64,000 nt of DNA from an uncultured Lachnospiraceae bacterium (GCA_902761585.1 CACWKX010000001.1:102148-166147), one strand, 5' to 3'. Shown: positions 53,578 through 62,756, numbered from the stretch's first letter. A program made the numbers and translations. The notes: generated by a model from the letters alone, not told the origin.

Positions 53578-53613
53578 CACAGCGGATCCAGTCAGGTCAC
53601 AACAGATCACAGC

Positions 53614-53653
53614 AGATCAACAGTAGATCAACAGTAGACCAACAGTAGATCAA
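53614..53653. repeat. Tandem repeat, 11-bp unit
   Basis: AGATCAACAGT repeated at 53614, 53625 and 53636 (one change, AGACCAACAGT), with a partial fourth copy. It lies directly after the binding-protein gene and before the intercistronic hairpin. Confidence 0.85.
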
Positions 53654-53661
53654 GCGTATCA

Positions 53662-53697
53662 GGGCGGGACGATGGCGCTCCATCTCCCGCCCGTTTC
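53662..53697 (+). terminator. Intercistronic terminator or attenuator after the BMP binding-protein gene
   Basis: GGGCGGGA (53662-53669) pairs with TCCCGCCC (53685-53692), with inner GATGG and CCATC pairing, then GTTTC. It probably limits transcription into the ATPase and permease genes relative to the binding protein. Confidence 0.65.
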
Positions 53698-53760
53698 ACA
53701 TCAGATCAGGTAGGCTCAGGCAAGCCGTCTTTTGAGGCTGTCTCAGATGAGGAGATTTGC

Positions 53761-55305
53761 ATGGAAGCCCTGAAAATGGAAAATATCACGAAGATCTATC
53801 CCAATGGCTTCGTGGCAAATAAAGGAATCACTTTCTCTGTCCAGGAGGGAGAGATCCACGCGCTTGTCGGTGAGAACGGTGCCGGCAAGACAACCCTCAT
53901 GAAAGTGCTGTTCGGTATGGAGCAGCCGCAGGAGGGCAGAATTTATGTTGGGGGAAAGCAGGTTAAAATCACCTCTCCCCTTGATGCAATCGCAAAGGGC
54001 GTCGGTATGGTGCACCAGCACTTCATGCTCGTGCCGTCGATGACGGTCGCCCAGAATGTGACGCTCGGAATCGAGCCCAGAAAGCACGGGCTTGTGGATA
54101 ACGAAGCCTGCGTGAAGATGACGCAGCAGCTTTCAGACAAGTATCAGTTTGGCCTTGATGCCACCGCGACGGTCAGCGAGCTCTCCGTCGGCCTGATGCA
54201 GAAGGTTGAGATTCTCAAGGCGCTTGCAAGAGGCGCGAAGGTCCTGATCCTCGATGAGCCGACGGCGGTCCTGACTCCGCAGGAGACGAAGGAGCTGTTC
54301 GAGCAGCTGAAGCTTCTGAAAAAGAGCGGGCATTCTGTCATCTTCATATCCCATAAGCTGGAGGAAGTCATGGAGCTGTGCGACAACGTCACGATCCTGC
54401 GTCACGGCTACTGCAATGGCTCCTACCCCATCTCTGAGCTTGATGAACGCAAGCTTTCCCGCCTGATGGTTGGCAGAGATGTCATTCTGAAGATTGAGAA
54501 ACCAGATCCGAAGCCCGGAAAGCCGGTCCTCGAGGTGAAAAATCTTGAGAAGCTCTCCGATGAAGGAAAGGTTGTGCTTGACCATATCTCCTTCACCATC
54601 CGGGAAGGTGAAGTCCTCGGAATCGCCGGCGTTGAGGGCAACGGACAGAACTATCTCTCCGACTGCATCTCCGGCATGCAGAAATATGACGGCGGCGATG
54701 TTCTGCTGAATGGAAAGAGCATCTCCGGCAGAAAGATCAGCGACATCCGGAGAAGCGGCATGAGCCACATCCCCGAAGACCGCATGACGGTCGGCTGTGT
54801 CAGCACGATGTCCATCATGGACAATGTGATGGCGGACCGTTTTGACCGTCCAGAGAATATGAAAGGAATTTTCCTGGATCAGCAGAAGGCCATCGCCCAG
54901 ACGGACGCCCTGATCAAGGAATTCGAGATTTCCTGTGATGACCGTTCCGAGGAGATTCGGCTGCTCTCAGGCGGAAACATCCAGAAGGTTGTCGTTGCAC
55001 GTGAGTTCACGTCGGGAGCGAATTTCGTTCTGGCAAACCAGCCGACCCGCGGCGTCGACGTTGGCACCGCGGAGATGATCCGCAAGTACCTTGTCCGGCA
55101 GGTCCGTGAGAAACAGATTGCTTCTCTTCTGATCTCAGCCGACCTGAACGAAGTGCTGGAAGTCAGCGACCGACTCCTCGTCATCAGACAGGGAAAGATC
55201 GTGGCCGCATTTTCAAAGGCATCCATGGTATCCGAGGACGAGCTCGGCGAGTACATGCTCGGTATCAAGACCATGACGCCGGATGAGATGGAGGGGCTGC
55301 TGTGA
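53761..55305 (+). CDS. ABC transporter ATP-binding protein, nucleoside type (two ATPase domains)
   Basis: A 514-residue protein with two ABC domains, like Bacillus NupO and sugar importers of the RbsA kind. The first has Walker A GENGAGKTTL near residue 37, signature LSVGLMQKVEI and Walker B LILDEPTAVL. The second has a degenerate Walker A (GVEGNGQNYL near 289), signature LLSGGNIQKVVVAREF near 398 and FVLANQPTRGVD. Partner of the BMP binding protein and two permeases. It ends in a GTGA overlap with the first permease. Confidence 0.94.
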   Translation: MEALKMENITKIYPNGFVANKGITFSVQEGEIHALVGENGAGKTTLMKVLFGMEQPQEGRIYVGGKQVKITSPLDAIAKGVGMVHQHFMLVPSMTVAQNVTLGIEPRKHGLVDNEACVKMTQQLSDKYQFGLDATATVSELSVGLMQKVEILKALARGAKVLILDEPTAVLTPQETKELFEQLKLLKKSGHSVIFISHKLEEVMELCDNVTILRHGYCNGSYPISELDERKLSRLMVGRDVILKIEKPDPKPGKPVLEVKNLEKLSDEGKVVLDHISFTIREGEVLGIAGVEGNGQNYLSDCISGMQKYDGGDVLLNGKSISGRKISDIRRSGMSHIPEDRMTVGCVSTMSIMDNVMADRFDRPENMKGIFLDQQKAIAQTDALIKEFEISCDDRSEEIRLLSGGNIQKVVVAREFTSGANFVLANQPTRGVDVGTAEMIRKYLVRQVREKQIASLLISADLNEVLEVSDRLLVIRQGKIVAAFSKASMVSEDELGEYMLGIKTMTPDEMEGLL

Positions 55306-56393
55306 ATAAGACAAAGAGAATTGAGAATACCTTCGATGTGGTCAGAATCCTGATCGCGATCCTGCTGGCTTATCTGATCGCGCTGATCATTCTGGCGCTG
55401 ATTTCAGACGACCCCTGGAACGTCATTTCTCTGTTCATCATCGGGCCGTTCAACTCCAAAAAGCACGTAGGTGACATCTTCACGCTGATGATTCCGCTGG
55501 TCTTCACCGGCCTTTGCATGTGCTTTGTATATGCGATCAACAAGTTCAACCTCGCCGGAGAAGGCGCGGTCAATCTCGGCGGCTGCCTGGCGGCCTGTGT
55601 TGCGATCGCACTCAGAGATACCGCTGTTCCAGGATGGATCGCAATCATCCTCTGCATCATCGTCGGCGCGCTTGCCGGCATGCTTTCGACTGCCATCCCG
55701 GCGATCGCGGATCAGGTTTTCCACGCGGATGTCTGCGTCATCTCCCTGATGCTGAACTACATCCTGCTGTACTTCACAACGTACATCCTGAAGAATGTCA
55801 TCAAGGACCAGGGAGCCTCCGTCACCGCCTCCTACAAGCTGGGCAGGAAGGTCAAGCTAGCAAACCTGATCCCAGGGACGCAGATCCATATCGGTCTTCT
55901 GATCGCTCTGGCCTGCGTAGTCTTTGTGGCCATCCTGTTCTACAAGATGCCCTTTGGCTATAAGATGCGCGCCGTCGGCGTCAATCCATCGTTTGCACGG
56001 TACATCGGAATCCCGGTCGGCTCCACCATCATCCTGTCGCAGGTCATCGGCGGTGCATTTGCGGGAATGGGAGGCTCTGTCCAGATTCTCGGAATGTTCC
56101 CGCGCTACAAATGGGAAAGCCTGACGGGTTACGGCTTTGACGGTCTGATGATCGCGGTGCTTGCAAGGAAGAATCCGGTTCTTGTCCCGCTCTCCGCGTT
56201 TCTGATCGCCTATATCCGCACAGGAGCAAGCCTGGTTGCGACCAAGACGCAGATTCCGCCGGAATTTGTCTCGATCATCCAGGGGATCATCATCGTCCTG
56301 GTTGCCGCTGAGATGTTCCTGTCCGGCTGGAAGAAGAGGCTCATCTTCAGCGCAGCGAAGAAAAGTCTGAAGGAAAAGGAGGCGAAGGCATGA
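55302..56393 (+). CDS. ABC transporter permease, nucleoside type (first)
   Basis: A 363-residue inner membrane subunit with about ten hydrophobic segments (branched-chain permease superfamily, NupP-like). FNLAGEGAVNLGGCLAACVAI near residue 85 and MRAVGVNPSFARYIGI near 225 are typical; the helix-loop that contacts the ATPase follows. The start is GTG overlapping the ATPase stop, with GGAGGGG upstream. It ends in an ATGA overlap with the second permease. Confidence 0.93.
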   Translation: MNKTKRIENTFDVVRILIAILLAYLIALIILALISDDPWNVISLFIIGPFNSKKHVGDIFTLMIPLVFTGLCMCFVYAINKFNLAGEGAVNLGGCLAACVAIALRDTAVPGWIAIILCIIVGALAGMLSTAIPAIADQVFHADVCVISLMLNYILLYFTTYILKNVIKDQGASVTASYKLGRKVKLANLIPGTQIHIGLLIALACVVFVAILFYKMPFGYKMRAVGVNPSFARYIGIPVGSTIILSQVIGGAFAGMGGSVQILGMFPRYKWESLTGYGFDGLMIAVLARKNPVLVPLSAFLIAYIRTGASLVATKTQIPPEFVSIIQGIIIVLVAAEMFLSGWKKRLIFSAAKKSLKEKEAKA

Positions 56394-57430
56394 GCGCACT
56401 GCGAATCGGTTCATTTTTATATTCTGTGCTGAGGCTTTCCACTCCTCTGATCTTTGCAGCACTGTCCGCAGCGATCTGTGAGAAGGCCGGACTGTTCAAT
56501 ATGGCGGCGGAATCCATGATGCTCTGGGGCGCCCTGATTGGTGTCATGGTCAACGGCTGGACCGGAAGTGTCTGGCTTGGATTCCTCGGAGGCTGCTGCG
56601 CGGGCGTTGTCACAGGCCTGCTGATCGCCCTGGCGACGGTCAAGGGAAAGGCCGATCTGATGCTTGCGCAGATCGCGATCAACCTTGCCTCGAGCGGCGG
56701 AACAATCTTTATGCTCTATGTCGTGACAGGTGACAAGTCCACCTCTGCCATGACCATCAAGTCCCAGTCGCTTCCGAAGATCGCGCTTCCGTTCTTAAAG
56801 AACGTCCCGGTCATCGGAAGGATGCTCAACAACCAGAATCTGCTGACCTACGGGGCAATTCTTGCCGCCATTCTCCTGATGATCTTCATCAAGAGATCCC
56901 GCACCGGCGTCCATATCCGGGCGGTCGGCGAGAATCCAAACGCGGCTGAATCAGTCGGAATTTCCGTCTCAAAGACGTACTTCCTGACCTGGGCAATCTC
57001 CGGACTGCTTGGCGGAATCGGCGGCGTGTTCATGTCGATGGGCTACACCTCGGCATTCACCAAGAATATGGTTGCCGGACGTGGATACATCGGTCTGTGC
57101 GCGTCCTCCATGGTGCGCGGCAACCCGATCGGCGCGATGCTTTGCGCGATGGTGTTCGGTGTGTCCGATGCCATTGCAAACCAGCTCCAGCTGACCAACG
57201 CGCCGGTTGACCTGGTCATGATGCTCCCCTATGCCGTCACAATCATCGTTCTGATCATCATCTCCGTGATCAAGATCCGGACCCATGTCAGAAAGATCAA
57301 AAACAAAGCATCGCAGGTCAAAGACCAGCCGGGCATCCTCCCGGCTGGTCTTTCTCTGTCCCTGGACTCCTTATACGGCATTGCTTCTGGTCCGTGTTCT
57401 GCTGCGGCAGCCGGAGGAAGCAGTGTTTGA
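56390..57430 (+). CDS. ABC transporter permease, nucleoside type (second)
   Basis: A 346-residue membrane subunit (NupQ-like), with FNMAAESMMLWGALIGVMVNG near residue 37, VRAVGENPNAAESVGIS-like IRAVGENPNAAESVGIS near 177, and ARGYIGLCASS-like GRGYIGLCASSMVRGN near 230. The conserved part ends around VIKIRTHVRKIKNK near residue 303; the last ~42 residues (SQVKDQPGILPAGLSLS and a Ser/Ala/Gly-rich end) are encoded across and beyond a perfect terminator hairpin and look non-conserved. A lost stop codon is likely. Confidence 0.92.
   Translation: MSALRIGSFLYSVLRLSTPLIFAALSAAICEKAGLFNMAAESMMLWGALIGVMVNGWTGSVWLGFLGGCCAGVVTGLLIALATVKGKADLMLAQIAINLASSGGTIFMLYVVTGDKSTSAMTIKSQSLPKIALPFLKNVPVIGRMLNNQNLLTYGAILAAILLMIFIKRSRTGVHIRAVGENPNAAESVGISVSKTYFLTWAISGLLGGIGGVFMSMGYTSAFTKNMVAGRGYIGLCASSMVRGNPIGAMLCAMVFGVSDAIANQLQLTNAPVDLVMMLPYAVTIIVLIIISVIKIRTHVRKIKNKASQVKDQPGILPAGLSLSLDSLYGIASGPCSAAAAGGSSV
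57320..57356 (+). terminator. Terminator hairpin of the nucleoside-importer operon, inside the coding frame
   Basis: AAAGACCAGCCGGG (57320-57333) and CCCGGCTGGTCTTT (57340-57353) form a perfect 14-pair stem with a 6-base loop. It can act in both directions and lies between convergent genes. It is within the second permease reading frame, 77 bases before the stop. Confidence 0.8.
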
Positions 57431-57442
57431 CGACCTTTTGTC

Positions 57443-58384
57443 TCAGCCTGCCGATGTCACACCGCCCTCTGTCTGAATCAGATGAAGCCGTTCAAACTGC
57501 TCATCTGACAGCAGGGCGCCGTCTGTGCAGACCACCTCCGCCGAGACGCGGTTTGCCAGCCTGACCGCCTTCCCGAACGAAAAGCCAAGCTTGCGAAGGG
57601 CGATGATGCTGCCGATATGGCTGTCCCCCGCTCCAATGGCATCTCCGCCGTGCTCATCCGGAAGCGGAACAGCCGGAATCAGCTCGTAGTTTCCATCCGG
57701 ATAGGACAGATAACAGCCCTTCGATCCCAGTGTGATGATGGCGAGGTTTCCTGTCTGATCGGTCAGCCTGCTCCCTGCCTCATGCAGGGTATCCGCTCCG
57801 GTAAATCTTGATGCCTCATCCAGGTTGAGGTGCAGAATCGGATGCAGCGCCAGCAGCCTGTTCATCTTTTCCTTCGGGATGCTGCAGATCCGGGCGCTCG
57901 GCGCAAAGAAGATCGTATATTCCGGATGACGCTCCAGATACTCAATCATGTTAATGCCCGTCGGCTCCTCGACTTCCAGCCCGCACAGATAGACCGTGTC
58001 GATCTGTGAAGCGTCCAGCTGGTCAAACCACCCCGGCTGAAAGCGGTACTCTGCCCCATGGTAGCAGATAAAGGTGCGCTCTCCGTCCGGTTCCACCAGA
58101 CAATAGCAGCAGCCGTTCTCCTCCGCCGGAGACGGGGCCTCTGAGACAATGCCACGCTCCTTCAGTCTTGCCCGGACGAAATCCCCATACACCCCTGTTC
58201 CGACCGGATAAAATGGAATAAACGGAACACCAAAGTGTCTCAGGCAGTCCGATACATTGTAGGCACAGCCTCCGAGCGACATATCCTGCCCGTATACATT
58301 AATGTCTTCCCCTCTCTTCGGCAGATGATCGACATGGATGACAACATCCACCACTGCCGAGCCCGCTACAAGTACCTTTTTCAC
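57443..58384 (-). CDS. PfkB-family carbohydrate/nucleoside kinase
   Basis: A 313-residue ribokinase-like kinase. It begins VLVAGSAVVDVVIHVDHLPKRGEDI, has GGCAYNVSDCLRHFG near residue 38, and the anion-hole and catalytic Asp motif GGDAIGAGDSHIGSI near 245 (variant of DTxGAGD with His after Ser). Convergence with the nucleoside importer suggests a nucleoside or ribose substrate, but the family also phosphorylates sugars; the substrate is not determined. The start is GTG with AGGAAGG upstream. Confidence 0.86.
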   Translation of the reverse strand: MKKVLVAGSAVVDVVIHVDHLPKRGEDINVYGQDMSLGGCAYNVSDCLRHFGVPFIPFYPVGTGVYGDFVRARLKERGIVSEAPSPAEENGCCYCLVEPDGERTFICYHGAEYRFQPGWFDQLDASQIDTVYLCGLEVEEPTGINMIEYLERHPEYTIFFAPSARICSIPKEKMNRLLALHPILHLNLDEASRFTGADTLHEAGSRLTDQTGNLAIITLGSKGCYLSYPDGNYELIPAVPLPDEHGGDAIGAGDSHIGSIIALRKLGFSFGKAVRLANRVSAEVVCTDGALLSDEQFERLHLIQTEGGVTSAG

Positions 58385-58507
58385 ACGCGCCTTCCTTTCC
58401 TGCCTTATCCAATCATTTCATTCTGATTTTATGCGATGCGGCTCCGGACAGCTGCCGGATATCGCTCCTGTTTTATGTTCCAGCCGTACCTCACAGGACA
58501 TGTCTTA

Positions 58508-58549
58508 AAGGCCCTGTCTCACGGGCTCAAGGCCCCGTCTCACGGGCTC
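58508..58549. repeat. Tandem repeat, 2 x 21 bp, each able to form a hairpin
   Basis: AAGGCCCTGTCTCACGGGCTC (21 bp) at 58508 and a one-base variant at 58529. On the minus strand each unit pairs GCCCGT with ACGGGGC or GCCC with GGGC, followed by CTT or CTTT. It directly follows the SDR stop and may serve as a doubled terminator. Confidence 0.8.
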
Positions 58550-59339
58550 AGATTCTCCGGATCAGCGCCCAGATTCCATCCATCAGCTCGTTCGGGATGA
58601 TCTTTCCGAAGATCCTGTGCAGCGTACACACAGGCCCCGGTGTCGACACTGCAAGCCGGTTGATTGTATCAGCCATAGACCATCTGGCGACGGTTGTCCG
58701 CCTCGAGGCCGGCTCAAAATGACGGATATAGGAATGTGAATCCGTTTTCTGCGCAACCGGTATGAACTCTGTATCCTTGATCCAATAAGGACAGACAGCC
58801 GTGACGGAAATTCTCCGCTTGAGCAGTTCCACCCTCAGTGCTCTCGAGTACCGGTATAAAAACGACTTTGACGCACAATAGATCCCAAGGTACTGAAAAG
58901 AGGAGAAGGCTGCAGTCGAGCAGACATTCAGGATCCGTGCCCCTTCGTTCATATATGGAATGGACAGCTGGCACATGAGAACGGGCGCCCTGCAGTTCAG
59001 ATCAACCATGCGTCCGGCATCCTGTTCTGATATATCTGCATAGCTTCCGATTTTTCCAAAGCCGGCGGCATTGATCAGAAAAGCGATGTCCGGCCTCTCC
59101 GACTCATAAAGCTGCCTGATTTCTGACTCAAAGGACGGGCTGGTCAGATCAAGCGGGATCACCCTCAGCGGGATCCTGACGTCCCTCTGGAGGGCCTCCA
59201 GCCTGTCCCTTCTGCGCGCGATCACCCAAATCTCATCCAGCTTCTCCTCCGGATGCGCGGCCAGGCGCTCATCCAGCAGCTTTACATACTCTCTCCCGAG
59301 GCCGCTGGAAGCCCCGGTGACAACTGCGATTCTTTTCAA
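58548..59339 (-). CDS. Short-chain dehydrogenase/reductase
   Basis: A 263-residue NAD(P)-dependent oxidoreductase. It shows the cofactor loop VVTGASSGLGREYV at residue 6, INAAGFGKIG near 88 and catalytic Ser-Tyr-Lys in CSTAAFSSFQYLGIYCASKSF near 145. The C-terminal part (HRIFGKIIPNELMDGIWALIRRI) resembles DltE/3-ketoacyl-type SDRs. The substrate is unknown. The start is TTG with GAGGTG 5 bases upstream. It is separated from the kinase by 163 bases that hold the 21-bp repeat. Confidence 0.84.
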   Translation of the reverse strand: MKRIAVVTGASSGLGREYVKLLDERLAAHPEEKLDEIWVIARRRDRLEALQRDVRIPLRVIPLDLTSPSFESEIRQLYESERPDIAFLINAAGFGKIGSYADISEQDAGRMVDLNCRAPVLMCQLSIPYMNEGARILNVCSTAAFSSFQYLGIYCASKSFLYRYSRALRVELLKRRISVTAVCPYWIKDTEFIPVAQKTDSHSYIRHFEPASRRTTVARWSMADTINRLAVSTPGPVCTLHRIFGKIIPNELMDGIWALIRRI

Positions 59340-59448
59340 CCTTTCACCTCAGTCGTAAATTTTCCTGTCTCTGCAGCCGATTTCTGGGCGTGCCCCTCAG
59401 GCACAATGAGAATGACAGCAAAAGCACAGTCCCATGACCGTCCGCCTT

Positions 59449-61125
59449 TTACAGATTCATTCGGTCTGTGAGCTGTCTGACAACGCTCTTCAGGCATCCG
59501 TCCTCGAACGGGTTCACAAGCCCTGCTTCCTTCACCAGCCCCGGGAAGAAATCCGAAGCGGACAGCCTGCACAGCTTCAGATAACTGCTCCAGGCACTCT
59601 TGTAATCCCTGTCCATCCAGACCTTGTACTGAAGTGCATCCGTCTGAGCGATACAGTAGTCGATGTAGTACATCGGACAATCATAGATATGATGCTGCTT
59701 CTGCCAGAAGCCGCCCTGCTCATAGTAGTCATTCCCGGAATAATCCAGGTGAGGCTTGTACTGCCGCTCCAGGTCCCGCCAGACCTCGTTGCGGGTCTTC
59801 GGGTCAAGAGACGGATCGTCGTAGATGATATCCTGGAACTCGTCGACCATCGTCCCGTACGGGATAAAGCAGCAGCTGTCCTCAAAGTGCATGTCCACAT
59901 AGTCCTTCGCGCGCGCTCCGAAGAACAGATTCATCCAGGGCTCGGTGAAGAATTCCATCGACATGGAGTGCGTTTCAGCCGTCTCCATCGTGATATCCGC
60001 ATGCTCCCGGATCGGATCATCGGCGACAATCCAGCCCTGGAAGGCATGTCCGCACTCATGCGTGATGACATCCGCATCCCCGGAGGTTCCGTTGAAGTTT
60101 GCGAAGATGAATGGAGCCTTGTAGTCCGGCAGGTACGTCATGTAGCCTCCGGTCTTCTTTGTCCTGCGCCCGATTACGTCAAACAGATGATTGTCGCACA
60201 TGAAGTCCATGAACTTTCCGGTCTCCGGTGACAGCTCACGGTACATCTTCCGTCCGGCTTCCAGGATCTCTTCCGGTGTACCGATCGGCGCCGGATTCCC
60301 GTTCTGAAAGTAGACTCCCTCGTCCTCAAAGTGAAGGCTGGAGAGGCCGAGGCGCTGTCTGCGTCTTTCATGGAGCCGCTCTGCAAATGGGACAAAATCC
60401 TGCTTCACCTGCCTGCGGAACTCTGCTATATCACTCCGTGTGTAGCAGTTGCGCATCATGCGGCAGTATCCGAGACCGAGATAGTTCTTATATCCCATCT
60501 GTTCCGCCTGTTTCGTGCGGCACTTCACCAGCTTGTCGTAGAAGTCGTCCAGTTCCTCCTTGTGAGCAGAGAAAAAGGCGGAGTACTTCTTCCATGCCTC
60601 CACACGCACTGCCCTGTCCGGACTGTGCAGATACGGGTTCATCAGGGAAAGGTTCAGGGTCTCGCCATTCCAGTCAATCTTCGCGGTTGCCAGAAGCTGG
60701 TTGTAGCCGCTCTGGAGCTTATTCTCCTCCTGCATCAGCGGCAGAATCTTCTCGTCCACCGACTTCATCGCGAGTTCTATGTTCTTGAACGCAACCTTGC
60801 CGATCTTCTCCTCCAGGTACGGTCTGAACTTCGAATGGAAAAGCATCTTCTGATAACGGACGTTCAGGTTCTGGATGTCCGGCATCACGGCATCATAAAA
60901 ATCCTGCTCTCCCTTATAAAATTCATCTGTCATATCGATATCATGCCGGATCTCCGCCAGTGTCGATTCTGTCATGATATGGCCGATTATCTTATAATAG
61001 TCTTGATGGACCGCAAACTGCTTCTCTCCGCTGTCCGCCTCCGTAAAACGCTTCTCCAGATCCGCAAAATCCTTTCTTACAGCCTCCATGTCGATGCGGC
61101 TGTACGGCATCTCCTCGAATTTCAT
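59449..61125 (-). CDS. pepF: M3-family oligoendopeptidase F
   Basis: A 558-residue cytosolic zinc metallopeptidase that cuts short peptides. The zinc site is THECGHAFQGW near residue 355, with the third ligand Glu expected in ETAETHSMSMEFF. GYMTYLPDYKAPFIFANFNGTSGD precedes it. The start MKFEEMPYSR follows GGAGG; an extension of 51 residues to 61278 covers a promoter and is rejected. Confidence 0.93.
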   Translation of the reverse strand: MKFEEMPYSRIDMEAVRKDFADLEKRFTEADSGEKQFAVHQDYYKIIGHIMTESTLAEIRHDIDMTDEFYKGEQDFYDAVMPDIQNLNVRYQKMLFHSKFRPYLEEKIGKVAFKNIELAMKSVDEKILPLMQEENKLQSGYNQLLATAKIDWNGETLNLSLMNPYLHSPDRAVRVEAWKKYSAFFSAHKEELDDFYDKLVKCRTKQAEQMGYKNYLGLGYCRMMRNCYTRSDIAEFRRQVKQDFVPFAERLHERRRQRLGLSSLHFEDEGVYFQNGNPAPIGTPEEILEAGRKMYRELSPETGKFMDFMCDNHLFDVIGRRTKKTGGYMTYLPDYKAPFIFANFNGTSGDADVITHECGHAFQGWIVADDPIREHADITMETAETHSMSMEFFTEPWMNLFFGARAKDYVDMHFEDSCCFIPYGTMVDEFQDIIYDDPSLDPKTRNEVWRDLERQYKPHLDYSGNDYYEQGGFWQKQHHIYDCPMYYIDYCIAQTDALQYKVWMDRDYKSAWSSYLKLCRLSASDFFPGLVKEAGLVNPFEDGCLKSVVRQLTDRMNL

Positions 61126-61266
61126 TCCTGCCTCCGTTCTCTTTTCACTGTCAGACTCTTTTCTGTCCATGATAATACGTCGAAACCGCATTATCAAGCC
61201 GTTCGCCCGGGATTCAGCGCCGCCCGCTCTGCGTTCAGAATCATATTCCGGATGCTGCCGACATGG

Positions 61267-61295
61267 TTGACATCTCAAAAAGCCAGTGTCATAAT
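61267..61295 (+). promoter_or_regulatory. Strong promoter of the structured RNA gene
   Basis: Perfect -35 TTGACA (61267-61272), 17-base spacer and -10 CATAAT (61290-61295). Confidence 0.8.
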
Positions 61296-61301
61296 GTTCT
61301 C

Positions 61302-61545
61302 AGACAAACACAGCAAACACAGAAATCTTATCCTGGGGTGTGCGGCAGTTCCATCTATTTTTGAACCTACATTGACGTGAAAGGGTTCCCTATGATTGCC
61401 GTGCGGATGTCAGGCCTCCTTGCAGAGGAAGGCTGAAGTACGGTTGCGGTTACCCACCTTGGCTTGTGAGCTAGGGAGTCAAAAAGTGGGGCACCGGCAT
61501 TCTGGGGGTTGAGATCAAAGGGGACGTGGTGACACGTCCCTTTTC
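61302..61545 (+). ncRNA. ssrS: Structured small RNA, probably 6S RNA
   Basis: A non-coding stretch of about 240 bases between a near-consensus promoter and a strong terminator. Visible pairing: TTTTTG (about 61358) with CAAAAA (about 61480), CCTA (61366) with TAGG (61473), AGGGT with ACCC, GCCGT with ACGGT, and an apical hairpin around CCTCCTTGCAGAGGA (61415-61430). A long irregular rod with a large central bulge is the form of 6S RNA, the inhibitor of housekeeping RNA polymerase. The identification rests on this shape, size and context and partly on remembered clostridial 6S sequences, so it is moderate. Confidence 0.6.
61517..61545 (+). terminator. Terminator of the structured RNA gene
   Basis: GGGACGT (61521-61527) and ACGTCCC (61534-61540) with flanking AAA/TTT pairing, followed by TTTTC. 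Confidence 0.85.
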
Positions 61546-61639
61546 ATTGAGTTTGCAAGACGTCGTTCGTGCGGCCTGACTGTGCCGGCGATGCAGTTAA
61601 AGGTATGTCCGGGACAAAAGCCCCGTGAAGGGAGAATGT

Positions 61640-62677
61640 ATGCAGCTGAAGACAAGCGACTTTTATTATGACCTTCCGAAGGAACTGATTGCACAGGATC
61701 CGCTCACGGACCGTGCCGCTTCCCGGCTGATGGTTCTGGACAAGAAAACCGGCGAGGTGGAGCACCATGTCTTCCGGGATGTCATCAATTACCTGAACCC
61801 GGGCGACTGCCTTGTCATCAACAACACAAAGGTGATTCCCGCACGATTGATCGGAACAAAGATTGATACAGGCGCCAGCATCGAGGTTCTTCTGCTGAGG
61901 CGTCTCAAGGACCGTGAATCAACCTGGGAGACGCTGGTCCGCCCCGGAAAAAAGTGCAAGGTCGGGACGAAAATATCGTTCGGAGAGGGTCTTCTGACCG
62001 GCGAGGTTGTGGATGTTGTCGAGGACGGCAACCGCTATATCCGCTTCAGCTATGATGGCATCTTCGAGGAGATTCTGGACAAGCTCGGGCAGATGCCGCT
62101 CCCACCCTACATCACCCATACGCTCCAGGACCGCTCCTACTACAATACAGTGTATGCAAAGTTCGATGGATCCGCGGCTGCGCCGACAGCCGGGCTTCAT
62201 TTCACAAAGGAGCTGCTGAAAGAGATCCAGGACAAGGGCGTCGGCATCGCGCAGCTCACGCTGCACGTCGGACTCGGCACCTTCCGCCCCGTCAAGGTCG
62301 ACAACATCCAGGAGCATCACATGCATGTCGAGCACTGCATGATCAACGAAGCCACGGCAAGGCTGATCAATGACACAAAGAAAAACGGCGGACGCATTGT
62401 TGCAGTCGGAACGACCTCCTGCCGGACCCTGGAGTCCATGGCGCAGGATGACGGAACCGTCCGTTCTGGAGAGATGGACACGGGAATCTTCATATACCCC
62501 GGGTATAAATTCAAGGTGATGGATGCGCTGATCACGAACTTCCACCTGCCGGAATCGACACTGATCATGCTTGTCTCCGCCCTCGCCGGCAGGGAGAACA
62601 TCCTGAACGCTTACAAAATCGCTGTCCAGGAGCGCTATCGCTTCTTCTCATTCGGAGATGCCATGCTCATCCAATGA
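61640..62677 (+). CDS. queA: S-adenosylmethionine:tRNA ribosyltransferase-isomerase QueA
   Basis: A 345-residue enzyme that adds epoxycyclopentanediol to preQ1 in tRNA. It begins [15 protein letters not shown], and contains [16 protein letters not shown] near residue 58, LPPYI near 155, [16 protein letters not shown] near 180, [11 protein letters not shown] and [12 protein letters not shown]. Start ATG at 61640 has AAGGGAG upstream; an in-frame GTG five codons earlier overlaps that site. QueH, which acts next, is at 46710. tgt is not in the window. Confidence 0.96.
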   Translation: MQLKTSDFYYDLPKELIAQDPLTDRAASRLMVLDKKTGEVEHHVFRDVINYLNPGDCLVINNTKVIPARLIGTKIDTGASIEVLLLRRLKDRESTWETLVRPGKKCKVGTKISFGEGLLTGEVVDVVEDGNRYIRFSYDGIFEEILDKLGQMPLPPYITHTLQDRSYYNTVYAKFDGSAAAPTAGLHFTKELLKEIQDKGVGIAQLTLHVGLGTFRPVKVDNIQEHHMHVEHCMINEATARLINDTKKNGGRIVAVGTTSCRTLESMAQDDGTVRSGEMDTGIFIYPGYKFKVMDALITNFHLPESTLIMLVSALAGRENILNAYKIAVQERYRFFSFGDAMLIQ

Positions 62678-62722
62678 AGCTTCTGGCATCTGAAGCTCCT
62701 GGTATCGTATGCTTTCACTTCC

Positions 62723-62756
62723 AGCCATCCGGATCTTCCGGATGGCTCTTTTCTTC
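62723..62756 (+). terminator. Terminator after queA
   Basis: AGCCATCCGG (62723-62732) and CCGGATGGCT (62738-62747) form a 10-pair stem with a five-base loop, followed by CTTTTCTTC. Confidence 0.9.

Noticed and set aside
52129..53610. Open frame of 493 codons on the minus strand opposite the BMP gene
   Set aside because: The plus-strand BMP protein is fully supported; this is a codon-bias shadow.
53614..53653. Possible iteron-type origin repeats
   Set aside because: The repeats are short, intercistronic in a transporter operon, and no replication gene is present.
61302..61545. SRP RNA or tmRNA as identity of the structured RNA
   Set aside because: The conserved SRP apical motif and the tmRNA tRNA-like end and tag frame are not present.
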